Shown: one piece after another, positions 32,973 through 41,546 of the stretch
Layout: each line of letters begins with the position of its first letter
Position numbering within the stretch: position 1 is the first letter of the stretch
Source: Paracoccaceae bacterium
Lineage (GTDB): Bacteria > Pseudomonadota > Alphaproteobacteria > Rhodobacterales > Rhodobacteraceae
Assembly (NCBI GenBank): GCA_028285485.1
Contig: JANQPC010000104.1
Span: 1-64,000, forward strand
Length of the DNA: 64,000 bases
Direction: 5' to 3'
The notes under the pieces: generated by a model
Seen by the model: the letters and a program-made list of their open reading frames with translations, nothing else
Databases searched by the model: none
What the model was told of the DNA's origin: nothing
Translations under genes and position numbers: made by a program

Positions 32973-33853
32973 TGGCCGTTGCATCCAATGAAAACGCCAT
33001 GCGCACGTCGCGGGTGACCCGCGTGCTCATCTACGTCACCCTGCTGGTCTTCTCGCTGTTCTACCTGCTGCCGCTTGGCATCATGTTGATCAACTCGCTG
33101 AAACCGCTGAGTGAAATCACCGGCGGCGGCATGATCGCCCTGCCGCAGCAATGGACGATCGAGCCGTGGCTCTCGGCATGGTCTTCCGCCCAGATCGGGG
33201 TCGAGCCCACGGGCCTCAGGCCGTACTTCATGAACTCCATCGCCATGGCGGTGCCGGCGGTGATCATCTCCACCGTGATCGGCGCGCTGAACGGCTATGT
33301 GCTTACAAAGTGGCATTTCCGTGGGGCGACGATCGTCTTCGGCCTGCTTCTGTTCTCCTGCTTCATCCCGTTCCAGATCGTTCTGATCCCGATGGCCCGC
33401 ATCCTGGGCATACTCGAAATCGCGGGCACAACCTACGGGCTGATCCTAGTGCATGTGGTCTACGGTATCGGGTTCTCCACGCTCTACTTCCGCAACTACT
33501 ACGCCGCCTTCCCGACAGAGCTTGTGCGGGCGGCGCAGATCGACGGGGCGGGCTTCTTCCAGATCTTCTGGCGCATCATGCTGCCAAGCTCAGGGCCGAT
33601 TATCGCGGTCTGCTGCATCTGGCAGTTTACCAATATCTGGAACGATTTCCTCTTCGGCGCCTCCTTCGCGTCGGGCGGGGCAGCCCCGATGACCGTGGCG
33701 CTCAACAACCTCGTCAATTCCTCCACGGGGGTGCGCGAGTACAACGTGCATTTCGCCGGGGCCATCATGGCCGCCGCCCCCACACTTCTCGTCTACATCG
33801 TCGCCGGCCGCTACTTCGTGCGCGGCCTCATGGCTGGCTCGGTCAAAGGATAG
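32972..33853 (+). CDS. Sugar ABC transporter permease (system 2, second)
   Basis: A 293-residue permease starting MAVASNENAM at ATG 32972, with six helices and the EAA loop L-V-R-A-A-Q-I-D-G-A-G-F-F-Q-I-F-W-R-I-M-L-P near residue 190. L-I-N-S-L-K-P-L follows the first helix. It overlaps the previous permease by one base; the ATPase starts five bases after its stop. Confidence 0.94.
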   Translation: MAVASNENAMRTSRVTRVLIYVTLLVFSLFYLLPLGIMLINSLKPLSEITGGGMIALPQQWTIEPWLSAWSSAQIGVEPTGLRPYFMNSIAMAVPAVIISTVIGALNGYVLTKWHFRGATIVFGLLLFSCFIPFQIVLIPMARILGILEIAGTTYGLILVHVVYGIGFSTLYFRNYYAAFPTELVRAAQIDGAGFFQIFWRIMLPSSGPIIAVCCIWQFTNIWNDFLFGASFASGGAAPMTVALNNLVNSSTGVREYNVHFAGAIMAAAPTLLVYIVAGRYFVRGLMAGSVKG

Positions 33854-33858
33854 GTCCC

Positions 33859-34971
33859 ATGGGTTTTCTCGACATCAACAACGTCACCAAATCCTACGGC
33901 GCGGTAGAGGTGCTGCACCGGGTCGATATCGAGGTGGAGGAGGGCGAATTCCTCGTTCTCGTTGGGCCATCCGGCTGCGGGAAATCCACCCTTCTGAACA
34001 TGATCGCGGGGCTCGAAAGCATCACCGGGGGCGAGATCTCGATCAAGGATCGCGTCATGAACGGCGTGCACCCTTCCAAACGCAACATCGCCATGGTGTT
34101 CCAGAGCTATGCGCTTTACCCCAACATGTCGGTTGCCCAGAACATCACCTTCGGGCTTGAGATGCACGGCACCCCCAAGCCCGAACGCGATCAGGCGCTC
34201 AAAGAAGTGGGCGCGCTCTTGCAGATCGATCATTTGCTCGATCGCAAGCCGGGCCAGCTATCGGGCGGCCAGCGCCAGCGTGTTGCCATGGGCCGGGCGC
34301 TCGTGCGGAACCCGGATGTGTTCCTGTTCGACGAACCGCTTTCCAACCTCGACGCAAAACTGCGCGTGGACATGCGGACCGAGATCAAGAAGCTCCACCA
34401 GAAGCTTAAGACAACAATCGTCTACGTGACCCACGATCAGATCGAGGCGATGACGCTTTCGACCCGGATCGCGGTGATGTTCAACGGCTACGTGCAGCAG
34501 CTTGGCACGCCGAAGGAGATCTACGACACGCCCGAAAACGTGTTTGTGGCCACTTTCATGGGAAGCCCGGCGATGAACGTGGTTCCAGCCAAGGTTGAGA
34601 TGGTTGACGGCTTGCCCCATGCCCGGATCGCACGCGCCGATGGCGATGACGCGCTTCTGGCGTTTGCCCAGGAAAACATGGCGGAATGGGCGGGAAAGAA
34701 CATCCTTCTTGGAATCCGGCCAGAGGCAATTACAGACCCTGAAAGCGCAGATCGCGCCTCCAACAGCATCGCGGCGATGTCAAACCGGGTGGGGGTTACC
34801 GAGCCAGCAGGCGCCGACACCTTCGTGACCATGATCCTTGGCGGCAAGGACGTTATCGCGCGGATGCGGGCGGATACGACCGTTGCGGCAGGCGAGATGT
34901 TCGATTTCGCCGTCAACATGGAAAAGGCCGTGGCGTTCGATCCTCAGACCGAGGCGCGCATCAAGCCGTGA
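33859..34971 (+). CDS. Sugar ABC transporter ATP-binding protein (system 2)
   Basis: A 370-residue MalK/UgpC-type ATPase. Walker A G-P-S-G-C-G-K-S-T (about 36-44), Q loop V-F-Q-S-Y-A-L-Y-P, signature L-S-G-G-Q-R-Q-R, Walker B L-F-D-E-P-L-S-N-L-D and T-H-D-Q-I-E-A-M are all present. The C-terminal regulatory domain is shorter and less typical than that of system 1. Frame continuity upstream is spurious; the start at ATG 33859 gives the standard M-G-F-L-D-I. It completes the second importer. Confidence 0.96.
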   Translation: MGFLDINNVTKSYGAVEVLHRVDIEVEEGEFLVLVGPSGCGKSTLLNMIAGLESITGGEISIKDRVMNGVHPSKRNIAMVFQSYALYPNMSVAQNITFGLEMHGTPKPERDQALKEVGALLQIDHLLDRKPGQLSGGQRQRVAMGRALVRNPDVFLFDEPLSNLDAKLRVDMRTEIKKLHQKLKTTIVYVTHDQIEAMTLSTRIAVMFNGYVQQLGTPKEIYDTPENVFVATFMGSPAMNVVPAKVEMVDGLPHARIARADGDDALLAFAQENMAEWAGKNILLGIRPEAITDPESADRASNSIAAMSNRVGVTEPAGADTFVTMILGGKDVIARMRADTTVAAGEMFDFAVNMEKAVAFDPQTEARIKP

Positions 34972-34981
34972 GCAATGGGGC

Positions 34982-36499
34982 ATGAGCGACTGGGACATCA
35001 TCATCATCGGGTCCGGCATGGGCGGCGCGACACTCGCATCCTCCCTGGCGCCCTCCGGGGCCCGCGTCCTGATCCTGGAGCGGGGGGAGAGACTTCTTCC
35101 TTCGGCCATGGATCGGGACGCGGATGCAATCTTCCGGACCGGGCATTTCCGCCCCGATGAGATGTGGCTCGATGCCAGCGACACGCCCTTTAGCCCCGGC
35201 AACTACTACATGGTCGGCGGCAATTCGAAGTTCTACGGGGCGGCGCTGATCCGTTATCGGGCGGAGGATTTCGCGCCGATCCGCCACCAGGGCGGCACAA
35301 CCCCGGGCTGGCCGATTGCCTATGACACGCTTGAGCCTTTCTACACGCAGGCCGAGAGGCTCTATCAGGTGCGCGGGGCAAGCGGTGAGGATCCGACCGA
35401 ACCGGCGCGCTCAGGGGCCTATCCCCATCCCCCCGTGCCCGATGAGCCGGATGTTGTGCGGCTGCGCCGGGCCTTTGAAGCGCAGGGGCTTCACCCGGCC
35501 TCGGTTCCGCTGGGTGTTGATCTTGAGCGGTGGCTTGGCGGCGGGGCAACCGCTTGGGATGGCCATCCTGATACCTGCGGCGGGAAACTGGATGCCGAAA
35601 CGGCTATCGATGCTGCCCTGGCGCATCCCAATGTGGCGCTGAAAACGGGCACGCGGGTTGACCGCATCGTGACAGGCCCCGATGGCGCGGTCACGGGGCT
35701 TGACGTCACGGGCCCCGATGGGCCCCAGCGGCTGACGGCGCGGCTTTATGCCTTGGCGGCGGGCGCCGTTCAGTCGGCAGCGCTGCTCCTGCGGTCTGCG
35801 TCAGACGCATTTCCCAGCGGGGTGGCCAACCGTTCCGATCAGGTGGGCCGGAACTTCATGAACCACAATTGTTCCGCGGTTCTGGCGCTGCACCCGTTCC
35901 GGCGCAATCGTGCCGTTTATCAGAAAACGCTGATGATCAACGATTTCTACCTGGCGGGCGGGCCCGGGGGCACGCCGCTTGGCAATGTGCAGATGCTGGG
36001 CAAGATCACCGGGCCGATCCTGGCGGCAACCACCAACCTGCCGCGCATGGCGGCGGGTTGGATCGCGGCCCGCTCGCTCGATCTCTACGCGATGTCAGAG
36101 GATCTGCCCGATCCCGAAAGCCGGGTCACGCTCAAGGGCGATCAGATACGGCTCGATTGGAAGCGCTCTAACTGGGAAACGCATCTGGCCCTCGTCGCAA
36201 AGCTGAAATTGGTGCTGCGAAAGGCCGGGTTTCCCATCGTTGTCAGCCAGGCCTTTGACCGCCGCACGCCATCGCATCAATGCGGCACGGCGCGGATGGG
36301 GGCAGATCCGAACGCGAGCGTGACCAACACCTTCGGTCAGTGTCATGACCACAAGAACCTTTTCATCACGGATGCATCGGTGTTGCCGACCTCTGCGGCC
36401 GTGAACCCGGCCCTGACCATCGCGGCCCTGGCCTTACGCACCGGCCAGCATATCCGCCAGACGCATTTCACCGCCGCCCCCGCCACGGTTTCGGCCTAA
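34982..36499 (+). CDS. GMC family oxidoreductase (sugar 2/3-dehydrogenase-like)
   Basis: A 505-residue FAD enzyme. The dinucleotide-binding motif G-S-G-M-G-G (residues 10-15) is followed by the FAD-contacting G-G-N-S-K-F-Y-G-A-A-L region. The C-terminal GMC domain has S-H-Q-C-G-T-A-R-M-G and D-A-S-V-L-P-T-S-A-A-V-N-P-A-L-T, giving the His/Asn pair of glucose-methanol-choline oxidoreductases. There is no Tat signal, so it is cytoplasmic. Members of this subgroup include pyranose oxidases, fructose dehydrogenase and glucoside 3-dehydrogenases. It starts ten bases after the ATPase gene; a second GMC gene follows. Confidence 0.9.
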   Translation: MSDWDIIIIGSGMGGATLASSLAPSGARVLILERGERLLPSAMDRDADAIFRTGHFRPDEMWLDASDTPFSPGNYYMVGGNSKFYGAALIRYRAEDFAPIRHQGGTTPGWPIAYDTLEPFYTQAERLYQVRGASGEDPTEPARSGAYPHPPVPDEPDVVRLRRAFEAQGLHPASVPLGVDLERWLGGGATAWDGHPDTCGGKLDAETAIDAALAHPNVALKTGTRVDRIVTGPDGAVTGLDVTGPDGPQRLTARLYALAAGAVQSAALLLRSASDAFPSGVANRSDQVGRNFMNHNCSAVLALHPFRRNRAVYQKTLMINDFYLAGGPGGTPLGNVQMLGKITGPILAATTNLPRMAAGWIAARSLDLYAMSEDLPDPESRVTLKGDQIRLDWKRSNWETHLALVAKLKLVLRKAGFPIVVSQAFDRRTPSHQCGTARMGADPNASVTNTFGQCHDHKNLFITDASVLPTSAAVNPALTIAALALRTGQHIRQTHFTAAPATVSA

Positions 36500-36510
36500 G
36501 GAGATCAGAG

Positions 36511-38121
36511 ATGAGTTCTGAGCGCCCGGATAGCTACGACTTCATCGTCATCGGCGGCGGTTCTGCCGGTTCGGTCGTGGCCGCGCGCCTCTCCGAAGAT
36601 CCCGCCGCGAAGGTGCTGCTGCTGGAAGCCGGCGGGCGGGATAGGCACCCGTTCTACCACCTCCCAGCCGGCTTTGCGAAGATGACGAAGGGCATCGGCT
36701 CCTGGGGTTGGGAGACGGTTCCGCAGGCGCATATGCAGAACAAGGTCTTCCGCTACACGCAGGCCAAGGTGATCGGCGGCGGTTCCGCGATCAATGCGCA
36801 GATCTACACCCGCGGCAATGCGCAGGATTATGATGATTGGCGCCAGATGGGCTGCGAGGGCTGGGCCTACGAAGATGTCCTGCCCTATTTCCGCAAGGCC
36901 GAGGATAACGACACTTACAATAATCGCTACCATGGGCAGGGCGGGCCGCTGGGCGTAAGCCAGCCCATCGCCCCTCTGCCGATCTGCGAAGCGTATTTCG
37001 ATGCGGCGGCTGAGATCGGGATCCCGCGCAACCTCGATATCAATGGCGAGGTGCAGGACGGGGTCTGCTACTACCAGCTCACCCAGCGCAACGCCCGCCG
37101 CTCGTCTGCCGCGATGGCCTATATCGGCCCGAACGAAGGGCGCGCGAACCTGACGGTACGCACCGGTGTTCAGGTCAAACGGATCGTGGTGGAGCAGGGC
37201 CGCGCGAGGGGTGTTGAACTGACGGATGGTGCGCGGCTCACGGCGCGGTCGGAAGTTATCCTGTCAGCCGGGGCAATCGGTTCCCCCCGCCTCTTGCAGC
37301 TTTCCGGCATCGGGCCCGCGGATGCGCTGAGCGCCCTCGGCATCACCGCCGTCTACGATCAGCCGAATGTCGGCGATAACCTGCAGGATCACCTGGATCT
37401 CTACTGCATCTCCGAGCTGTCGGGCCCCTATAGCTATGACCGCTATGCCAAGCCTTGGTGGGCGGCCATTGCGGGGCTGCAATACGTCTTCACCCGCAAA
37501 GGCCCGGTGGCCTCTTCACTCTTTGAAACAGGCGGATTCTGGTATGCTGATCCCGATGCCCGCAGCCCGGATATCCAGTTCCACCTGGGCCTTGGTACCG
37601 GGATCGAGCATGGCGTGGCCGCGATGCCCAATGGGGGCGTCACGCTTAACTCCTGCTACCTGCGCCCGCGCTCCCGCGGCAGCGTGCGGCTTGGCTCGGC
37701 AGACCCGGCCAAGGCGCCGCTCATCGACCCCAACTACCTCGCCGATCCGCAGGACCGCGCGATGTCGATCGAAGGGCTGAAGATCACGCAGGAGATCATG
37801 GCGCAGGGCCCGCTGCAGGCATTCGTCAAGGCCGAGCGACTGCCCGGCCCGGAAGTGCAGAGTGACGAAGACTATTTCAACTTCATCAGCGAGCATTCAA
37901 AGACATCGCATCACTGTGTCGGCACTTGCCGCATGGGGCCGGATGCGGAGGCGGTCGTGGATATTCGCCTGCGCTTCAACGGAATCGAGGGGCTGCGCGT
38001 TGTGGACAATTCGATCATGCCCACCGTCATCTCCTCCAACACCAACGCTGCGGCCATCATGATCGGCGAAAAGGCCGCCGACATGATCCGCGAAGATCAC
38101 AGCATGGGAGCCGCCGCATGA
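36511..38121 (+). CDS. GMC family oxidoreductase (choline dehydrogenase-like)
   Basis: A 536-residue FAD-dependent alcohol oxidoreductase of the BetA/alcohol-dehydrogenase branch. N-terminal V-I-G-G-G-S-A-G-S-V-V-A-A-R-L-S-E with L-L-E-A-G-G, then K-V-I-G-G-G-S-A-I-N-A-Q-I-Y-T-R-G (GMC signature 1). Signature 2 is G-A-I-G-S-P-R-L-L-Q-L-S-G-I-G-P. The C-terminus has H-H-C-V-G-T-C-R-M-G and N-T-N-A-A-A-I-M-I-G-E, with the active-site His/Asn. AAGGAG precedes the ATG, and the Dabb gene overlaps the stop. It is clearly different from the preceding GMC protein, so this is not a tandem duplication. Confidence 0.93.
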   Translation: MSSERPDSYDFIVIGGGSAGSVVAARLSEDPAAKVLLLEAGGRDRHPFYHLPAGFAKMTKGIGSWGWETVPQAHMQNKVFRYTQAKVIGGGSAINAQIYTRGNAQDYDDWRQMGCEGWAYEDVLPYFRKAEDNDTYNNRYHGQGGPLGVSQPIAPLPICEAYFDAAAEIGIPRNLDINGEVQDGVCYYQLTQRNARRSSAAMAYIGPNEGRANLTVRTGVQVKRIVVEQGRARGVELTDGARLTARSEVILSAGAIGSPRLLQLSGIGPADALSALGITAVYDQPNVGDNLQDHLDLYCISELSGPYSYDRYAKPWWAAIAGLQYVFTRKGPVASSLFETGGFWYADPDARSPDIQFHLGLGTGIEHGVAAMPNGGVTLNSCYLRPRSRGSVRLGSADPAKAPLIDPNYLADPQDRAMSIEGLKITQEIMAQGPLQAFVKAERLPGPEVQSDEDYFNFISEHSKTSHHCVGTCRMGPDAEAVVDIRLRFNGIEGLRVVDNSIMPTVISSNTNAAAIMIGEKAADMIREDHSMGAAA

Positions 38122-38426
38122 TCCGCCATATCGTTTTGCTGAAGTATCGCCCCGATGTGACGGAAGAGGCCGCCACGAGCATCTTCGCGGAGCTGCATCA
38201 GATCGAAGGGAAGGTGCCCGGGCTTCTCGGCATCCATTCCGGGCGCTCGGAAAGCCCCGAAAAGATCGAACGCGGCTACATGCACGGCTTCACCGCCGAT
38301 TTCGAAAGCTGGGAGGCACTTCAGGCCTATCAGGATCACCCCGATCACCAGAAGGTCGGGGCCCGCATGGTGGCCCATGCCGAAGGTGGCAAGGACGGGA
38401 TCCTCGTATTGGATATTGAGGCTTGA
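38118..38426 (+). CDS. Dabb (stress-responsive A/B barrel) domain protein
   Basis: A 102-residue ferredoxin-like alpha/beta-barrel protein. It starts M-I-R-H-I-V-L-L-K-Y-R-P-D-V-T, and has the family's G-L-L-G-I-H-S-G and Y-M-H-G-F-T-A-D-F-E-S-W-E-A-L-Q-A-Y-Q-D-H-P-D-H-Q-K-V. Dabb proteins dimerise; most are of unknown function, some are monooxygenase- or lyase-like partners of catabolic enzymes. ATGA overlap with the GMC gene indicates co-expression; the LacI gene begins ten bases later. Confidence 0.9.
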   Translation: MIRHIVLLKYRPDVTEEAATSIFAELHQIEGKVPGLLGIHSGRSESPEKIERGYMHGFTADFESWEALQAYQDHPDHQKVGARMVAHAEGGKDGILVLDIEA

Positions 38427-38436
38427 GGGCACAGGG

Positions 38437-39459
38437 ATGGAACGCCGCCCCACCATAATCGATGTCGCGCGCCACTCCGGCGTTTCGAAATCGACGGTGA
38501 GCCTTGTCTTGCAAAACAGCCCCACGGTGAAGGACGAGACGCGCAGGAAGGTGCGCGCCTCGATGGCCGAGATCGGGTATGTCTATAACCGCGCGGCAGC
38601 CACCCTGCGCAGTTCCACGACCGGCCTTGTGGGCCTTGTAATCAACGATCTGCGCAACCCGTTTTTTGGGGAATTCGCAACATCGCTCCAGATGGCCCTT
38701 TCGGAAAAGGGCTATGCGGCGGTGATCGCAAACACCGACGAAGATACTTGCGTTCAATCCCAGGTCATCGGCGCGATGATCGAACACGGCGTGGCCGCCA
38801 TCATCGTTTCCCCCGCCTACGGCGAAGGCGATGGCGGGTTTGGCGCGATCCTCCGATCCGGCATTCCCGCCCTTCGCGTGCTGCGCCGGGCGGAAACAGG
38901 GCATGGATCGCTCCCATTCGCCGCGCCCGATTACGAAGACGGAAGCCGCGCGGCAACCGAGCACTTGCTGCGAACCGGGGCGCGGCGCATCGCTTTTGTC
39001 GGCGGCGTTCCGAACCGGTCGGTCACAACGCTCAGGTTGCAGGGGTATCGGGGCGCGCTTGCCGCCGCCGGCCTGCCCGAACTGATCCTGCCGGGCCGCT
39101 CAACCCGCCAGTTTGGCCGCGATATCGCCGAACGCCTGGCACTGGATCATGCCGATATCGATGCGGTCGTTTGCTTCAACGATCTGGTGGCCCTGGGCCT
39201 TCTGACCGGATGCCAGCAGATCGGCCGAAAGGTGGGCGCGGGCGGCCTGCGCATCATGGGCTTTGACGATATCGAGGAATGCGCGCATGCGTGGCCGCCG
39301 CTCTCTTCGGTGCGCTGCGATATTGCGGAATTTGGCGAGCAGGTCGCAAAGGTCATCCTGAAGTGGATCGGCGAAGGTATTCCGCCGGAGCCTGAGTGGC
39401 TGAGCCCCGTGTCGCTTGCCATTCGCGCGTCCACCGACGCACCGTCTCGCGCCTCTTAA
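38437..39459 (+). CDS. LacI family transcriptional regulator, second in the sugar island
   Basis: A 340-residue repressor. The HTH is T-I-I-D-V-A-R-H-S-G-V-S-K-S-T-V-S-L-V-L and is followed by the hinge region Y-V-Y-N-R-A-A-A-T-L-R. The sensor domain carries L-V-I-N-D-L-R-N-P-F-F, F-N-D-L-V-A-L-G-L-L and I-M-G-F-D-D-I-E. GAGGG precedes ATG 38437. It is not closely similar to the LacI protein at 17222. It is the best candidate for binding the duplicated TGGAACGTTCCA sites upstream of afr; that assignment is inference. Confidence 0.94.
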   Translation: MERRPTIIDVARHSGVSKSTVSLVLQNSPTVKDETRRKVRASMAEIGYVYNRAAATLRSSTTGLVGLVINDLRNPFFGEFATSLQMALSEKGYAAVIANTDEDTCVQSQVIGAMIEHGVAAIIVSPAYGEGDGGFGAILRSGIPALRVLRRAETGHGSLPFAAPDYEDGSRAATEHLLRTGARRIAFVGGVPNRSVTTLRLQGYRGALAAAGLPELILPGRSTRQFGRDIAERLALDHADIDAVVCFNDLVALGLLTGCQQIGRKVGAGGLRIMGFDDIEECAHAWPPLSSVRCDIAEFGEQVAKVILKWIGEGIPPEPEWLSPVSLAIRASTDAPSRAS

Positions 39460-39479
39460 CTCAAGATGAGCTGTTTCTC

Positions 39480-41546
39480 GTGCTGACCCACATTCCGCAG
39501 GAAATCCTAGATACTCTTACCGACGTTGCGATGCCGCGCCTTGGGCCCGCGCCAGAGCCTTCGGGGCTGCTTGAGCTTGGCGATCAGGCGATACCGGTGG
39601 TGGAGGCGGGGGCCGTTGTGATCGGCAGCGGCGCTGCAGGGCTGCGCGCCGCTGTGGAGGCGAAGCGGCGGGGGATCGATATCGTGATCCTGTCGCAATC
39701 TGCCTGGGGCGGCACCTCGGCCTGTTCAGGCTCCGACAAACAAACACTCCATACCGCCAACACCGCCGATCAGGGCGACAACTTCAAGGAAATGGCGCGC
39801 GCGATCCGGGCGGGCGGCGCGATGGATGAAGACACGGCTTATATCGAGGCCGTGGGCTCCGCCCGTGCCATGGCAAGCCTCCAATATCTCGGGCTTCCGC
39901 TGCCGCAGGATCCTTTGGGCGGAACCCTCCGCTACCAGACCGATCATGATGAGGTCGGGCGCGCAACAAGCTGCGGCCCCCGCACCTCGCGCCTCATGGT
40001 GAAGGTTCTTGCCGAGGAAGCGCTGCGCCTTGGCATCCCCTTCTTCAATCAAACCACAGCCGTGGAGATCCTGCGCGATCCCACTGGCCGCGTGGTTGGT
40101 GTGCTGGCCATGCGCAACCGCGATCAGGGCGCGGCGAACCGTTACGGCCTTATCTACTTCCGCGCGCCCAGCCTCGTTCTGGCCGCGGGCGGGCCCGGTG
40201 AGCTTTATCGTGACAGTGTTTTCCCCAATGGCTGCTTCGGCTCGCTGGGGCTGGCGCTCGAAGCGGGTGTGGAGCTTGTGAACCTCACCGAAAGCCAATT
40301 CGGTATCGGCACGCGGCGCGAGGGGTTTCCCTGGAACCTGTCGGGAACCTACGTTCAGGCGATGCCGCATATCTACTCGGTGGATGCGCAGGGCGCCGAG
40401 CACCACTTTCTTGCCGACTATTACCGCACCACGCAGGAACTGGCCTCGAACATCTTCCGCAAAGGGTATCAGTGGCCGTTCCATGCCAGCCGGATGCTGG
40501 CGTTTGGCTCCAGCCTTGTGGACCTTGCCATTTTCCGCGAATGCGCTCTGGGCCGCCGGGTGTTCATGGATTTCAATCGAAATCCGGTCCCGGTACCCGG
40601 CGATCAGCCCTTCAGCCTCGAAAGGCTGGATGCGGACGTGGCAACCTATCTCGGCACGGCGGGGGCAATCCAGGATCTCCCGATCGACCGGTTGCGGCAT
40701 ATGAACCCGCTCGCGATCGAGCTGTACCGCCGCTACAAGATCGACGTGGCCAAGGATCCGCTGGAATTTGCGGTCAACAACCAGCACATGAATGGCGGGA
40801 TCGCGGTTGATACCTGGGGCCAATCTTCGCAGCCCGGCATCTACGCGGTGGGCGAGGCGGCAGGAACCCACGGGGTTACGCGGCCCGGCGGATCGGCCCT
40901 CAACGCGGGCCAGGTGTTCGGCACGCGCGCGGCGGAGCATCTGGCCAAGCGGTGCCCCGCGCCGCTGAAGGGCGATGGGGCGCCAGAGGTTAGCGCCGCG
41001 CTGGCGCGCCTTGACCGGCTCTTCCGCCAAGGCAGCCCGCACACCGTGGAACGGCTGCAAACCGAAATACAGGCGCGGATGAGTGATCATGCGGGGCCGT
41101 TTTGTTTTTCCGAGGATGTGATGCGGGCGCGGGCAGAGGCGCACAACCTGAACCGGGCGATTGCAGAGCAGGGCCTTGCGCCGCCGCGCCCGAACCAGCT
41201 AGCCCGGGCGCTGCAATGGCGGCAGATGGCGCTGGCATCCGAGGCCGTTCTCGCGGCCCTGAATGATTACATTGCCGAAGGCGGCGGCAGTCGGGGCGCA
41301 CGGGCCATCTGCGATCCCGATGGCGGCGCCGTGCCCGAGACGCGCACCGGAACGGTCGAGGCGTTTCGTTTCCGTGAAGAAACCGATCTCAACACGGGCG
41401 AACAGTTGTGCGTGCGCTACGACGGCCAGCAAATGTCGGTCAGCAAGCGCCCGAACCGAACCTTTGACGAGGCCGCCAAAACCTTCTTTGAACGGGATTG
41501 GCCCGCATGGCTTACGGGAACGATCTACGGCGAGGAACGCGCATGA
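39480..41546 (+). CDS. FAD-dependent oxidoreductase, SdhA/NadB-like flavoprotein
   Basis: A 688-residue flavoprotein of the fumarate reductase/L-aspartate oxidase superfamily. V-V-I-G-S-G-A-A-G-L-R-A-A-V-E-A (GSGAAG at 49-54) binds FAD, followed by W-G-G-T-S-A-C-S-G-S-D-K-Q. The C-terminal region has N-Q-H-M-N-G-G-I-A-V-D and G-I-Y-A-V-G-E-A-A-G-T-H-G-V-T-R-P-G-G-S-A-L-N-A-G-Q, the typical substrate/FAD His and Arg sites. No signal peptide or Fe-S partner gene is seen. The start is uncertain: I favour GTG 39480, 20 bases after the LacI stop; ATG 39531 is an alternative. The substrate is unknown, likely an acid or unsaturated acid of the pathway. Confidence 0.88.
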   Translation: MLTHIPQEILDTLTDVAMPRLGPAPEPSGLLELGDQAIPVVEAGAVVIGSGAAGLRAAVEAKRRGIDIVILSQSAWGGTSACSGSDKQTLHTANTADQGDNFKEMARAIRAGGAMDEDTAYIEAVGSARAMASLQYLGLPLPQDPLGGTLRYQTDHDEVGRATSCGPRTSRLMVKVLAEEALRLGIPFFNQTTAVEILRDPTGRVVGVLAMRNRDQGAANRYGLIYFRAPSLVLAAGGPGELYRDSVFPNGCFGSLGLALEAGVELVNLTESQFGIGTRREGFPWNLSGTYVQAMPHIYSVDAQGAEHHFLADYYRTTQELASNIFRKGYQWPFHASRMLAFGSSLVDLAIFRECALGRRVFMDFNRNPVPVPGDQPFSLERLDADVATYLGTAGAIQDLPIDRLRHMNPLAIELYRRYKIDVAKDPLEFAVNNQHMNGGIAVDTWGQSSQPGIYAVGEAAGTHGVTRPGGSALNAGQVFGTRAAEHLAKRCPAPLKGDGAPEVSAALARLDRLFRQGSPHTVERLQTEIQARMSDHAGPFCFSEDVMRARAEAHNLNRAIAEQGLAPPRPNQLARALQWRQMALASEAVLAALNDYIAEGGGSRGARAICDPDGGAVPETRTGTVEAFRFREETDLNTGEQLCVRYDGQQMSVSKRPNRTFDEAAKTFFERDWPAWLTGTIYGEERA

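Noticed and set aside
18310..33853. The two sugar ABC systems as a recent tandem duplication
   Set aside because: The binding proteins and permeases differ in length and motifs (MalF-type with a long loop versus GtsB-like), so they are separate systems, not copies.
39726..41144. 472-codon antisense frame in the flavoprotein gene
   Set aside because: The sense frame has clear FAD motifs; the antisense frame has none.
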